Origin: Ureibacillus endophyticus
GTDB lineage: Bacteria > Bacillota > Bacilli > Bacillales_A > Planococcaceae
Assembly (NCBI RefSeq): GCF_003628435.1
Contig: NZ_RBZN01000009.1
Span: forward strand, 18,693-82,692
Direction: 5' to 3'
DNA: 64,000 nucleotides
This document shows positions 25,719 through 35,607 of this stretch, piece by piece (position 1 is the stretch's first letter; every line of letters starts with the position of its first letter). The notes beneath the pieces were generated by a model, which did not search any database, was not told the origin of the DNA, and saw only the letters and a program-made list of their open reading frames with translations. A program made the position numbers and the translations under genes.

Positions 25719-27215
25719 TTATTCTTTTTCACCAGAAAGTAATTGTTTCGCTTTTTCTACATGCGGATCATCTTGATCGATTTTTTCTCTTAATGCATCC
25801 ATTAAAGCATATGTTGTTTCTCCAGCGATGGAACCAGTTTGTTTTAGTTCCTTATCTGCTTGGAATTTTACAACTGCATTTTTTGTATCATTATCGAATT
25901 CATCATCAACCTTACCAACATCATATCCTAACGCCTCTAGCATACGTTCTGCTGAATTTACTGCTGCAGAAACATTACCCTCTTTTAATTCTGTTTCAGG
26001 ATCAATATACGTTAATGTCGCATAATCAGGATATTTAACCTCAACATCTGGTTTAATTCCTTTTTCATTAATCCAGTTACCGTTTGGAGTTAACCATTTA
26101 CCTGTTGTATATTTTAAGTTTGAACCATCTTGTAAAGAAGTAACGGTTTGAACTGTCCCTTTACCAAAGGATTTTAGTCCAACAATTTTTGCACCAGCAG
26201 ATTCTCCTAAAGCGCCTGCTAAAATTTCTGAAGCAGATGCACTACCGTTATCGATTAATACGATAATTGGTTGTTTATATTTTTTTCCACCTTCTGCATA
26301 CATGATTTGAGGTTCACCTTCACGTTCTTGTACTTGAACGATTGGTTTACCTTCATCTAAGAATAGATTTGCAATATCAATAGCAGAAGTTAAATAACCA
26401 CCTGGATTTTGGCGAACGTCTAATATTATACTCTTCATGCCGTCTTTTTCGTATTGTTCTAATATCGCAACTAATTCATCATACGTTTTTTCACTAAAGG
26501 ATGTAATTTGAATGTGCGCGATTTTATCATCGCCCATATCACCGTATACAGTTTCAATTGGAATATCATCACGAATAATTGTTATTTCGTGTAATTCTTC
26601 AGTGCTACCACGTTGAATTGTTAATGTAACAGGTGTTCCTTTTTCACCACGGATTAATAATACCGCTTCAGAAGCACTCATTCCTTGAATACTCTCACCA
26701 TCGACAGTTAAAATAACATCCTCAGGTAAGATACCAGCTTTTTCTGCTGGAGAATTTTTAATTGGTGAAACGACAACAATATTTCCATTGCGCTCTTGAA
26801 TTTCTGCCCCAATTCCTTGGAAGCTAGAAGAAAGATCTGAGTTGAATTGTTCTGCTTCTACCTCGTCCATAAAATCAGAATATGGGTCTTCAAGTGCATC
26901 AAACATTCCATTAATAGCACCTGAGATTACTTTATCATCATCTATTTCTACATAATATCTTTCTTTTAGTTCATCGAAGGCATCATAAAATTTTGTAAAC
27001 TCTTTTCTTTCAACAGGTACATTTACTTCTACCACTTTCTGATCTCCAAATGTTAGAGCAAAGATTGTAATACCAGAAGTTAATAGAATTGTTAGAACCA
27101 TTAACATGATGAACGCGAAAGGACTAATGCGCAAATATTTTTTGGCTGGTTTTATTTGCTCTTCCTGTTCTTTCGGTTCTGTTTGCTCATTACTTTGTTG
27201 GTTTTGATCATCCAT
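25719..27215 (-). CDS. C-terminal processing protease, CtpA/CtpB family
   Basis: A protein of 498 residues from the ATG at 27215 (GGTGAAAGAA upstream). It has a cytoplasmic acidic N-terminus, one helix (about 30-55), a PDZ domain (about 115-200, with SSSFQGIGAEIQERNGN and SPAEKAGILPEDVIL), and an S41 peptidase domain with the nucleophile in DNGSASASEILAGAL and the general-base Lys in GLKSFGKGTVQTV. The C-terminal peptidoglycan-binding domain has NSAERMLEALGYDVG and DNDTKNAVVKFQ. It acts outside the membrane. CtpB in B. subtilis processes SpoIVFA in sporulation, but assignment to CtpA or CtpB is not possible from this sequence alone. Confidence 0.93.
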   Translation of the reverse strand: MDDQNQQSNEQTEPKEQEEQIKPAKKYLRISPFAFIMLMVLTILLTSGITIFALTFGDQKVVEVNVPVERKEFTKFYDAFDELKERYYVEIDDDKVISGAINGMFDALEDPYSDFMDEVEAEQFNSDLSSSFQGIGAEIQERNGNIVVVSPIKNSPAEKAGILPEDVILTVDGESIQGMSASEAVLLIRGEKGTPVTLTIQRGSTEELHEITIIRDDIPIETVYGDMGDDKIAHIQITSFSEKTYDELVAILEQYEKDGMKSIILDVRQNPGGYLTSAIDIANLFLDEGKPIVQVQEREGEPQIMYAEGGKKYKQPIIVLIDNGSASASEILAGALGESAGAKIVGLKSFGKGTVQTVTSLQDGSNLKYTTGKWLTPNGNWINEKGIKPDVEVKYPDYATLTYIDPETELKEGNVSAAVNSAERMLEALGYDVGKVDDEFDNDTKNAVVKFQADKELKQTGSIAGETTYALMDALREKIDQDDPHVEKAKQLLSGEKE

Positions 27216-27295
27216 TTCTTTCACCACTCTCATTTACACTTACTAACTAATTAGACGTCATTACCATATTACCAGTTTCAGTTCAATCCGAAAAG

Positions 27296-27318
27296 AAAAG
27301 ACTGTCAATAGACAGCCT
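27296..27318 (-). terminator. Terminator of deoD
   Basis: On the minus strand GGCTGTC-TATT-GACAGTC forms a hairpin followed by TTTTC, just after the deoD stop. Confidence 0.75.
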
Positions 27319-27337
27319 TGCCAAAAGAATTTCTTTT

Positions 27338-28042
27338 TTACTCTTGAATAGCAGCTTCTAATGCAACAACAATCATATCGTTGAAAGTCGTTTGACGTTC
27401 TTCTGAAGTTGTTACTTCTCCAGTGATGATATGGTCTGACACTGTTAATACAGATAATGCTTTACGGCCAAATTTAGCAGCAAGAGTATAAAGGGCAGCA
27501 GATTCCATTTCTACTGCTAATACACCATAACGTGCTAATTTTTCGTTTTGGCTTTCATCTGAATAGAACATATCTGCTGTGAAGATATTTCCTACTTTTA
27601 AGTTTAAGCCAGCAGCTACACCAGCGTTATATGCTTTTAATAGTAAATCAAAGTCTGCAATTGGTGCATAATCAAGTCCATTAAAAATAATTTCGTTCAT
27701 TTTAGAATCTGTTGATGCACCTTGCGCTAAAATCACATCACGAACTTTTACATCTTTTTGGATTGCGCCACAAGTCCCTACACGGATTAATTTTTGTACG
27801 TTATATTCTTGCATTAACTCTGTAGCATAAATTGAAATGGATGGTACACCCATACCTGTTCCTTGTACTGAAATACGTTTTCCTTTATATGTACCAGTGT
27901 ATCCGAACATATTACGTACTTCATTGTAACAAGTTACATCTTCTAAGAAAGTTTCAGCAATATATTTTGCACGTAAAGGATCTCCGGGTAATAAGATAAT
28001 TTCTGCGATGTCTCCTTGTTTTGCATTAATATGAATACTCAT
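27338..28042 (-). CDS. deoD: Purine nucleoside phosphorylase DeoD-type
   Basis: A protein of 234 residues, the normal length for the hexameric DeoD type. It phosphorolyses purine (deoxy)nucleosides to base and (deoxy)ribose 1-phosphate for salvage. The start is the ATG at 28042 ([20 protein letters not shown]) with AGAGGG 7 nt upstream. Motifs include [15 protein letters not shown] with the phosphate-binding Arg, VGTCGAIQ near 88, [18 protein letters not shown] near 175 and the catalytic Asp in [10 protein letters not shown] near 203. It is a single gene with its own terminator. Confidence 0.96.
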   Translation of the reverse strand: MSIHINAKQGDIAEIILLPGDPLRAKYIAETFLEDVTCYNEVRNMFGYTGTYKGKRISVQGTGMGVPSISIYATELMQEYNVQKLIRVGTCGAIQKDVKVRDVILAQGASTDSKMNEIIFNGLDYAPIADFDLLLKAYNAGVAAGLNLKVGNIFTADMFYSDESQNEKLARYGVLAVEMESAALYTLAAKFGRKALSVLTVSDHIITGEVTTSEERQTTFNDMIVVALEAAIQE

Positions 28043-28165
28043 TCGCAATCCCTCTTTCTAAAATTCATTTCTATAGTCAAAATTTCGTTCAAGTTAAAAT
28101 ATACTTGCTTTTCTATGAATGTGCAATTATTTACCTTTCTATACATTTAATGCACAATTCCCGAG

Positions 28166-28381
28166 TCACTTGGATTCATAAATTTCCCACAACTCGTCAA
28201 AGGCATTGGTTGTCATATGCTCATGAACTATCGTTTCAATATAACTTGATAATTCATCAAAAGATGTACTTGTTTTCGGAAAACTATGGTCTAAAAATGC
28301 ACTCTCTGCAAATCTCGTTTTTGGATCCGCCCAATCTCCTCCTCGAAAGGTTAGGACAAATAAATAGAAACTTTCCTTCAT
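28166..28381 (-). CDS. yozE: YozE/UPF0346 family protein
   Basis: A small soluble protein of 71 residues. The conserved core [26 protein letters not shown] matches the YozE family (cited here as DHSFPKTS and ELSSYIE). Family members have a small SAM-like helical fold of unknown function. The N-terminus ([14 protein letters not shown]) and the C-terminal [10 protein letters not shown] also fit. The ribosome binding site is AAGGAG before the ATG. It is divergent from the chemoreceptor gene to its right. Confidence 0.9.
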   Translation of the reverse strand: MKESFYLFVLTFRGGDWADPKTRFAESAFLDHSFPKTSTSFDELSSYIETIVHEHMTTNAFDELWEIYESK

Positions 28382-28433
28382 ATAGATACTCCTTACTAGC
28401 TTAAATTAATAATTATTAGGACTTTTTTCTGTC

Positions 28434-28459
28434 TAAATAATGGAAAAAACATTGGATAT
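28434..28459 (+). promoter_or_regulatory. Candidate sigma-D (motility) promoter of the chemoreceptor
   Basis: TAAA (28434-28437) is followed after 14 nt by TTGGATAT (28452-28459), compared with the sigma-D consensus TAAA-N15-GCCGATAT. It lies about 50 nt before the chemoreceptor start. Confidence 0.45.
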
Positions 28460-28509
28460 ATTGTAAAATTTTTGAATACACCGAAAGTTTAAGAAGGATG
28501 GTGACAACA

Positions 28510-30303
28510 ATGGATAAAAAGAATGTGTCAGACGAAGCAAAGAAAAAATCATCTTCCAAACAAAAAAAAGATTTAAAGAAAAATCGTTCTGTTAAATCTC
28601 GTTTTTACCATCTCATTCGTGGACGAGTTATACTCATCTTCAGCATTTTACTTGCAATTATTATAGGGATGCAAGCTTTATCACTCATTAGCATTTCAAA
28701 ACTTCAACAAAACTTAAAAGAATTTGCAGAGAAGAACCTTCAAGAACAAGTGGAGGTAAACACTTTAGCCAGTGATATGTTAAAGCTTTCAAATTATGAA
28801 CAAGTATATATCATTCACGGTAGAGAAGATTCGTTAAAAAATTATCAGGAAACAAAAGAATCGATTACTAATAAAATAAAAGACTTACAAAGTTTATTTG
28901 AAAATCGTCCAGAAGAAACAGAAATATTAGCAGCGATTAACCAGTATTTTCTGATTTATTTAAATAGCTCTTCAAGAATTATTGATACAAGAGACCAATT
29001 TGGCTTTCAAAATGCACAAAGACTGATGGAACAAAATGACGGTGAGAACATTCGCTCATATATAAATGACGCAAGTGATCGATTCATTGAATTACTGGAT
29101 AATAAAAATTCAGAAAAAATAAAAGAATTAGAACAATTTGCATATTATACTAAGATCGGATTCATCATCTTATCCATCATTGCAACCGTATTAACAATTT
29201 CTTTTGGAATTATCTTATTTAGAAATATTCGCCGAAATACTTTTAAAATTAATCAATCCATTTTAGATATTGCACAAGCTGGTGGAGATTTAACAAGAAG
29301 AGTGAATGTAAAAACGAAGGATGAATTTGCTCAAATCGCTAATTCTACTAATATCTTAATAGAATCTATTTCTGGTTTAGTTAAACGAGTTTCAAACTTA
29401 GCTGAACATGTTTCTGGGAGTTCCCAAGAATTGATGGCACTTGCAGAAGAAAACGCAAAAACCATCGATGAAATTGCAAACAATACTCAAGATATCGCAG
29501 CTGATAGTGATTTAACACAATCCCAAACAAAAGCAGTAATTGAACGAATGCAAGTTCTTGATCAATTGATGCGTGAATTAAATACTGAAGCAGAAGAAGT
29601 TGAACAAGCTGCTCAAGAAATGAAAAATGCCGCATTTAATGGAAGTCGTTCTGTTTCACAATCATCTGAAGTGATGATGTCCATTGAAGAGACAATTGCA
29701 AATACGTCTACTACTGTGGAAGCGTTGGGTAAGAAATCCGGTGAAATTACATCCATTATTGAAACAATCACTTCGATTGCAGGCCAAACAAATTTATTAG
29801 CACTTAATGCCGCTATTGAAGCTGCGCGTGCTGGAGAGCATGGTAAGGGCTTTGCAGTCGTAGCCGATGAAGTTCGAAAATTAGCAGAACAATCGGAACA
29901 AGCGGCAAAAGAAGTTACAGAAATTGTAACGTCCATTCAAGGCGAAATTAAATCAATTATTGGACAAAACCACGATGGTGTAAAATCCGTAATTCGCGGT
30001 GTAGAAGTATCAAATGAAACGAATCAAGTGCTTGAAAATATTTTAGAGCAGACAAACCGCACAACAGATATTATTGCATCGATGGTTGGTAAGATTTCCA
30101 TGACGTTGGAGACAAGTCAAGAAGTAGCCGCTTCCTTCATAGAGGTAAGCACCATTGCGGAAAATACCGCACTTCATACAGAACGATCTGCCTCTGCAGC
30201 ATTACAAGGTTCCGCATCTATGCAAGAAATAAACGCTGCTGCCACAGAACTTGCAAAACAAGCAGACGACTTACGCAGTGTGGTAAGTGAATTTAAAATT
30301 TAA
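28510..30303 (+). CDS. Methyl-accepting chemotaxis protein
   Basis: A chemoreceptor of 597 residues from the ATG at 28510 ([12 protein letters not shown]), preceded by AAGGATGGTGACAAC. It has a basic cytoplasmic N-terminus, helix 1 (about 45-68), an extracellular helical sensor of about 130 residues of the four-helix-bundle type, helix 2 (about 215-240), a HAMP domain, and a long cytoplasmic coiled coil. The signalling tip is [19 protein letters not shown] with [15 protein letters not shown]. It activates CheA through CheW. A candidate sigma-D promoter precedes it. The ligand is unknown. Confidence 0.94.
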   Translation: MDKKNVSDEAKKKSSSKQKKDLKKNRSVKSRFYHLIRGRVILIFSILLAIIIGMQALSLISISKLQQNLKEFAEKNLQEQVEVNTLASDMLKLSNYEQVYIIHGREDSLKNYQETKESITNKIKDLQSLFENRPEETEILAAINQYFLIYLNSSSRIIDTRDQFGFQNAQRLMEQNDGENIRSYINDASDRFIELLDNKNSEKIKELEQFAYYTKIGFIILSIIATVLTISFGIILFRNIRRNTFKINQSILDIAQAGGDLTRRVNVKTKDEFAQIANSTNILIESISGLVKRVSNLAEHVSGSSQELMALAEENAKTIDEIANNTQDIAADSDLTQSQTKAVIERMQVLDQLMRELNTEAEEVEQAAQEMKNAAFNGSRSVSQSSEVMMSIEETIANTSTTVEALGKKSGEITSIIETITSIAGQTNLLALNAAIEAARAGEHGKGFAVVADEVRKLAEQSEQAAKEVTEIVTSIQGEIKSIIGQNHDGVKSVIRGVEVSNETNQVLENILEQTNRTTDIIASMVGKISMTLETSQEVAASFIEVSTIAENTALHTERSASAALQGSASMQEINAAATELAKQADDLRSVVSEFKI

Positions 30304-30310
30304 TTTGTTT

Positions 30311-30362
30311 TAGAGTCATTTTAACTTTCTCTTTTGGAGAAGGTTGAAATGGCTTTTTTAGT
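30311..30362 (+). terminator. Terminator of the chemoreceptor gene
   Basis: AGTCATTTTAACTTTCTC pairs with GAGAAGGTTGAAATGGCT and is followed by TTTTTTAG, directly after the stop codon. Confidence 0.85.
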
Positions 30363-30403
30363 TGTGGAGTTTTTTGTTTTTGGATTAAATTCACTGGTGT
30401 TCA

Positions 30404-31495
30404 ACTTATGAAGACTTTTCGGTTGGAGTTTTGCTTTGGTTTATCATTTATCGCGGTTATGAAGATCTTTCCTCGGGGGTTTTGCTTTGATTTGTCCTTC
30501 ATCGGGCTTATGAAGACCTTTTTGGTTGCATTTTTGCTTTCATTTGTCCTTCATCCTGCTTATGAAGACCTTTTTAGCTGCATTTTCACTTTCATTTGTC
30601 CTTCATCCTGCTTATGAAGACCTTTTTAGCTGCATTTTCACTTTCATTTGTCCTTCATCCTGCTTATGAAGACCTTTTCAGCTGCATTTTCGCTTTCATT
30701 TGTCCTTCATCCGGCTTATGAAGACCTTTTCGGCTGCATTTTCACTTTCATTTGTCCTTCATCTGGCTTATGAAGACCTTTTCGGCTACATTTTCGCTTT
30801 CATTTGTCCTTCATCGGGCTTATGTAGACATTTTCAGCTACATTTTCGCTTTCATTTGTCCTTCATCCGGCTTATGTAGACATTTTCAGCTGCATTTTCG
30901 CTTTCATTTGTCCTTCATCCGGCTTATGAAGACCTTTTCGGCTGCATTTTCGCTTTCATTTGTCCTTCATCGGGCTTATGACGACCTTTTCAGCTGCATT
31001 TTCGCTTTCATTTGTCCTTCATCGGGCTTATGAAGTCAGTTTTGAATGGAGTTTCTGTGATTTTTAGTTTTCATCGGTGATATGAAGTCAATTTTGCATG
31101 AAATTTCAATGAATTTTTGTATTCATCAGGGCTATGAAGACGTTTTTTGACACGATTTCCTCGTAATTTTGCTTTCATCGGCGCTATGAATGCAATTTCA
31201 GATGATTTTTCTCGTACTTTTTGTATTCATCAACGATTTGAATACATTTTCAGATGATTTTTCCTTACTTTTTTGTATTCATTAAGGCTATGAAGACGTT
31301 TTTTGACACGGTTTTCTCGAATTATTGTTTTCATCAACGAATTGAATACATTTTCATTACAATGTCCACAAATTTTTGTTTTCATTATCGCTATGAAAAC
31401 AATTTTTTTATGATTTTCCAGTACTTTTTATATTCATCTTGGTTATGAAAATGTTTTTAGACACGAAATTTTTGTATTCATCGGAGCTATGAAGT
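30404..31495. repeat. 52-bp phased palindromic repeat array A
   Basis: About 21 tandem units between the chemoreceptor and germination operon 2. Each unit holds an inverted repeat of the form CTTCAT-N6/7-ATGAAG. Taking the G of TATGAA as a marker, it falls at 30512, 30564, 30616, 30668, 30720, 30772, 30824, 30876, 30928, 30980, 31032, 31084, 31136, 31188, 31240, 31292 and 31344: sixteen consecutive steps of exactly 52 bp. Units up to about 31,030 are nearly identical (TTTCGCTTTCATTTGTCC between palindromes). Later units diverge strongly but keep the period. The open frames across it are repeat artefacts. Confidence 0.92.
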
Positions 31496-31686
31496 CAATT
31501 TCAAATATAATTCCCGAAATATTCGTCAAAACAAATTCAGTTCTTCTCCCCCACTCCCCTCACCTACGCAAAAAAACTTTCCTCTCACAATAACCACTCA
31601 TCCGAAAGTTTTGCCCTATATACCTTATAGTTTTTGGTTTATATGTCAATGCTTTAAATTAACAATTACTGATAGAGGTCATAAAT

Positions 31687-32940
31687 ATGGTGAAAATTGG
31701 GCAAATTGGTTTATTGCACGTTATTTTTTTAATAATGACTTTTATTGGGTTAAAAAACCACGTAACGATACTTCCACCGGTTTTGGAGCATGTGAAACGG
31801 GATGGATGGGCGGCGGTTTTGTTAGCTACCTTTTTGACAATTCCTTGGTTATTTTTAATCCTTTTTATTCAAAATAAGTCAAAAAATCAATCCATCAAAA
31901 CTTGGTTGAAATCTAAAATTGGAAAAGTCGCTACCAATATTATTTTATATTGCGTAGTCATATTCATTTATCTTATGGCTGCATTCACTTTACGAGAAAC
32001 GATTCTATGGATTTCGTCTACGTTTCTCCCGTACACTCCTAAAATTCTTTTATTAGCAGTTTATATTACTTTGTGTGTCTTATTAGCCTCTACGAATATG
32101 CAAACCTTTGTGATTGTAAATACTTTTGTACTAATGTTTGTCGTGGTTTTTGGCTTTTACGTGGCCACTGTTAATCTACAAGTGAAGGACTACGGTTTAA
32201 TCCGACCATTTTTTGAGCATGGTTTTGGACCTGTTTTACGGGGGTTAGTCTATCCCGCTTCCGGGTTCATCGAGTTATTTTTACTAGTGTTTATACAACA
32301 ACACTTTAAAACAAAATTGAAATGGTACCATTTGGTAATCATGCTTTTTATCTTAATGGGATTAACAATGGGACCTCTTTTAGGGGCAATTGTAGAATTT
32401 GGGCCTGAGGAAGCAGCTAAACAACGATACCCCGCCTTTGAGGAGTGGGCTTTAGTTTCAATTGGACGCTTTATTGAACAAATGGACTTTTTATCCATTT
32501 ATCAATGGTTAACAGGAACATATATACGAGTATCATTCTTATTATTTATTGCTGCAGATATACTTAATTTTACAGGTAACCGAAAAAAAATATGGAACTA
32601 CATGATTCCCCCTTTTGTCATTATTAACTTAGTTGTCTTTATGCTTGATGATAGTCTGTTTTTACATCTAAATGGCAATGAAATGCTTATTGCGACATTC
32701 TCATTCTTTTTCTTATTATCAATTCTTTTTAGTTTAATTGCTTTGTTACCAGATAAAAAAAATAAAAATCAATCAACTAGTAATCAGAGTAATAACCAAT
32801 CAAATAACAACAAAAACAATAATCAATCTGATAACACCCAAGATAACAAACAGTCAAATGACAACAAAAGCAATAATCAACCTAAAAACAATCAATCAGA
32901 AAATAGTAGTAGTAAAAATCAATCAGAAAGTAGTGAATAA
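31687..32940 (+). CDS. gerB: GerB-type germinant receptor permease with Asn/Gln/Ser-rich tail
   Basis: A protein of 417 residues. The first 355 form a ten-helix GerAB/spore germination permease (KIGQIGLLHVIFLIMTFIGL at the start; SGFIELFLLVFIQQHF near 195). Residues about 358-417 are a low-complexity polar tail made almost only of Asn, Gln, Ser and Lys (for example NQSNNQSNNNKNNNQSDN), unusual for GerB and absent from the paralogue at 20.8 kb. It is first in a B-A-C gene order. The ribosome binding site is GAGGTCATAAAT before the ATG. The tail is predicted to be cytoplasmic or core-facing and disordered. Confidence 0.9.
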   Translation: MVKIGQIGLLHVIFLIMTFIGLKNHVTILPPVLEHVKRDGWAAVLLATFLTIPWLFLILFIQNKSKNQSIKTWLKSKIGKVATNIILYCVVIFIYLMAAFTLRETILWISSTFLPYTPKILLLAVYITLCVLLASTNMQTFVIVNTFVLMFVVVFGFYVATVNLQVKDYGLIRPFFEHGFGPVLRGLVYPASGFIELFLLVFIQQHFKTKLKWYHLVIMLFILMGLTMGPLLGAIVEFGPEEAAKQRYPAFEEWALVSIGRFIEQMDFLSIYQWLTGTYIRVSFLLFIAADILNFTGNRKKIWNYMIPPFVIINLVVFMLDDSLFLHLNGNEMLIATFSFFFLLSILFSLIALLPDKKNKNQSTSNQSNNQSNNNKNNNQSDNTQDNKQSNDNKSNNQPKNNQSENSSSKNQSESSE

Positions 32941-32943
32941 TAG

Positions 32944-34431
32944 ATGGACACAGGCGGACAATCAACCTTCACTATTTCTACGTTAAAAGAGCTTTTTAAC
33001 AAGTCTGGAGATGTCCTCTTTAGGGAATTTCCATTTGGCCAATCTTCTGTATTCTTTATAAAATGTAATTCGATGGTAGATGAACAAATGCTTTATACCG
33101 TTGTTATACCGAATGTCGAAGAGCTATTTAACAGCAATCAACCTATTGATGAAAATACCATCGGAAAATTACCTTTACCTGAATTGACAAAAATTACAGA
33201 TAAAGAAGAAGTTATAAAATCCATATATACTGGTAAAGTCCTATTTTATATTCCAGATAATCAACTGCTCTATTCTACTAACATACCTAGAAAACCGAAC
33301 CGAACACCTGATGAGACGTCTATGGAAGTTGTAATTAAAGGGCCACGGGATAACTTTATTGAGGATCTTTCCACAAATATCGCCCTAATTCGAAAAAGGC
33401 TACCAACGAATTCATTATGTGTTGAAAAATTTACAATCGGCACAAGGTCTCAAACGCAAGTTGCCATTTTATATTTTGACGATATCGCTAACAAAGACAT
33501 ATTGACAGAACTAAAAAAACAAATAACTGAAATTAAAACAGATATCATTATAAGTCCATCCATTGTCATGGAAATCGTCAATAAAAAGAATTGGTTCTTA
33601 CCTGTAACCAACGTAACAGCTCGTCCGGACTTTGCCATCCAATCATTGTCATCAGGAAGATTTTTAGTGATGGTGGATGGCAGTTCCTTCGCTGCCATTA
33701 CACCGATTAATTTCTTTCATTTAATAAAGACTGCCGAGGATTTTGAATATCCCATTGCGTTTACTTCTTTTGAGAGATTATTACGGATTATTGGAATAGT
33801 CATTGGTGTGGCTCTACCAGCATTTTGGATTGCATTAACGCTTTTCCACCAAAATCAATTACCACTACAATTATTGGCAACAGTGGTTATCATGAATAGG
33901 GGTTTACCCTTCCCCGCAGTACTTGAAATGCTGATTTTATTAATCATGTTCGAATTACTTCGTGAAGCGGGTATGAGACTTCCAACGAAAATTGGAGGAA
34001 CAATCAGTATAGTGGGAGGTATTATTATTGGGGATGCAGCCATTCGTTCAGGTATTACTAGCCCCGCGATGGTTGTTATCATTGCATTATCAACCATTGC
34101 TTCGTTTACAATGGTAAACCAATCGCTAGTGACGATTATTAGTATCGCTCGTATCTTTTTCATCATCATTACTTCGTTTTTAGGCTTATTTGGATTTTTC
34201 ATTTGTATTTATGCAACCGTATTTTTTCTGGCAACAACTCGTGTTTATGGTACGCCATATTTTGATATTACAGCTGATTTAAGCTGGGATAGAATAAAAA
34301 AATCACTGTTTCGAGTTAAAAATGATAAATATGGAGAACGACCTAATGACCTAGATCCTCAAGATTCAGATAGAATGAACACTAACAATAACAGAGGGAC
34401 AAATAATAATGAAAAAAATGAGAACAGTTAA
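32944..34431 (+). CDS. gerA: GerA-type germinant receptor subunit
   Basis: A protein of 495 residues beginning 3 nt after the gerB stop with only a weak ribosome binding site, so it is probably translationally coupled. The N-terminal domain is about 280 residues (RKRLPTNSLCVEKFTIGT near 145). Membrane helices include REAGMRLPTKIGGTISIVGG near 345. The C-terminus ends in an Asn-rich stretch (MNTNNNRGTNNNEKNENS) overlapping the start of gerC by 23 nt. It forms the A subunit of the second germinant receptor. Sequence divergence from the paralogue at 21.8 kb suggests a different germinant. Confidence 0.93.
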   Translation: MDTGGQSTFTISTLKELFNKSGDVLFREFPFGQSSVFFIKCNSMVDEQMLYTVVIPNVEELFNSNQPIDENTIGKLPLPELTKITDKEEVIKSIYTGKVLFYIPDNQLLYSTNIPRKPNRTPDETSMEVVIKGPRDNFIEDLSTNIALIRKRLPTNSLCVEKFTIGTRSQTQVAILYFDDIANKDILTELKKQITEIKTDIIISPSIVMEIVNKKNWFLPVTNVTARPDFAIQSLSSGRFLVMVDGSSFAAITPINFFHLIKTAEDFEYPIAFTSFERLLRIIGIVIGVALPAFWIALTLFHQNQLPLQLLATVVIMNRGLPFPAVLEMLILLIMFELLREAGMRLPTKIGGTISIVGGIIIGDAAIRSGITSPAMVVIIALSTIASFTMVNQSLVTIISIARIFFIIITSFLGLFGFFICIYATVFFLATTRVYGTPYFDITADLSWDRIKKSLFRVKNDKYGERPNDLDPQDSDRMNTNNNRGTNNNEKNENS

Positions 34432-35566
34432 AAAAATCATTTTATTATTTTGGCTATGTACAATTCTTTCTGGTTGTTGGGACTTAAGGGAAATAGAACG
34501 AATGTACTATATACATGGGCTCGGTGTTGATTATAAAGATGGTATGTTCGAAATAACGATGCAAATTATTAGTTTTGCCAATGTAGCAAAAACCGAGGAA
34601 ATAAACCAAGAAGCAATTCAAGCTGAAGTTGCAACGGCTAAAGGTAAAACACCTGATGAAGCTATTTTTGAGTTATACCATGCAATTGATGAAGTGGTTT
34701 ACTGGGGGCATTTACAAGTCATTGTATTCGGTGAAGAAGCAATGAAAGAAAACCGCATTGACGAAGTTATTAATTTAATTACACGGTTTAGGGATACAAG
34801 ATATGAAACATGGGTTTATTGTACAAATGATCCAGTAGAGGAATTTTTACTAGTTACTCCTTTGTTAGAACGTTCGATTACGTTAACGAAGATGGCCGAT
34901 CCATTAAATTCCTACGAACAATCTTCCTTTGTGAGACCTATCTCTTTAAGAGAACTAATCATCGATTTAAATGAACCTAGTAATGAAGCGAAAATTCCTG
35001 CTGTAACGTTAAATGATGATTGGAAAAATGAAAAAGGACCAAGTGAATCAATTAAATTTGAAGGTTATGGGGTCCTTTCTAAGGAAAGATTTAAAGGATT
35101 TCTTAAAGGGGATGAAGCCCATGGAATACAATGGGTTACGAAAAAAGCTTTTCGTGGGCAAATTACATCAGAATCAAAAGAAAATCATAAAATAACCATC
35201 GTTATTCAGCATATCAAACCCAAAATTACGCCTATTGTGAATGGTGAAAATGTTGAATTTGATATTCATGTTAGCGTATCTGGTTCTCTAAATGATTATA
35301 AAGAAAATGTCAAGAGTGATGAATTAAAAAAAATTATTAAAGAAAAAGTAAAAGAAGAAATTCTAACAAGTTACAATGCTGCATTAGAGAAAGACATGGA
35401 CATTTACCGACTTTCAGAAGTATTATATCGAAATAATGTGAAAGTATGGAAGAAAATTCATACGGATGGGATGATTCCATTAACAGAGGATTCCATACGT
35501 AATGTTGATATCATTGTAGAGAGAATGGAGTCAGGAAGAAAATCTTTTGAAAATACTGTTGAATAA
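34409..35566 (+). CDS. gerC: Ger(x)C germination lipoprotein
   Basis: A lipoprotein of 385 residues with a normal ATG start, a basic n-region (MKKMRTVKKIILLF) and lipobox LSGC near residue 23, followed by WDLREIERMYYIHGLGVDY. The C-terminal region with LKKIIKEKVKEEILTSYN fits the Ger(x)C family. It starts 23 nt inside gerA (AGAGGG ribosome binding site). It is the last gene of germination operon 2, before a strong bidirectional terminator. Confidence 0.92.
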   Translation: MKKMRTVKKIILLFWLCTILSGCWDLREIERMYYIHGLGVDYKDGMFEITMQIISFANVAKTEEINQEAIQAEVATAKGKTPDEAIFELYHAIDEVVYWGHLQVIVFGEEAMKENRIDEVINLITRFRDTRYETWVYCTNDPVEEFLLVTPLLERSITLTKMADPLNSYEQSSFVRPISLRELIIDLNEPSNEAKIPAVTLNDDWKNEKGPSESIKFEGYGVLSKERFKGFLKGDEAHGIQWVTKKAFRGQITSESKENHKITIVIQHIKPKITPIVNGENVEFDIHVSVSGSLNDYKENVKSDELKKIIKEKVKEEILTSYNAALEKDMDIYRLSEVLYRNNVKVWKKIHTDGMIPLTEDSIRNVDIIVERMESGRKSFENTVE

Positions 35567-35569
35567 AGT

Positions 35570-35607
35570 AAAGGGCTGTGCACAAAATATGGCACAGCCC
35601 TTGTTTT
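35570..35607. terminator. Bidirectional terminator between gerC and msrB
   Basis: AAGGGCTGTGC pairs with GGCACAGCCCTT, followed by GTTTTTTA on the plus strand. It serves the convergent germination and msr operons. Confidence 0.9.

Noticed and set aside
30408..31448. Open reading frames (69-93 residues) across the 52-bp array
   Set aside because: They arise from the repeat itself (52 bp is not a multiple of three, so several frames stay open by chance), have no ribosome binding sites, and the translation is low-complexity and hydrophobic.
30404..31495. CRISPR array
   Set aside because: The whole 52-bp unit repeats; there are no unique spacers between constant repeats, and no cas genes are in the window.
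31611..31877. 88-residue plus-strand frame at the start of gerB
   Set aside because: Overlaps the gerB start in another frame; the gerB frame has the family motifs and the ribosome binding site.
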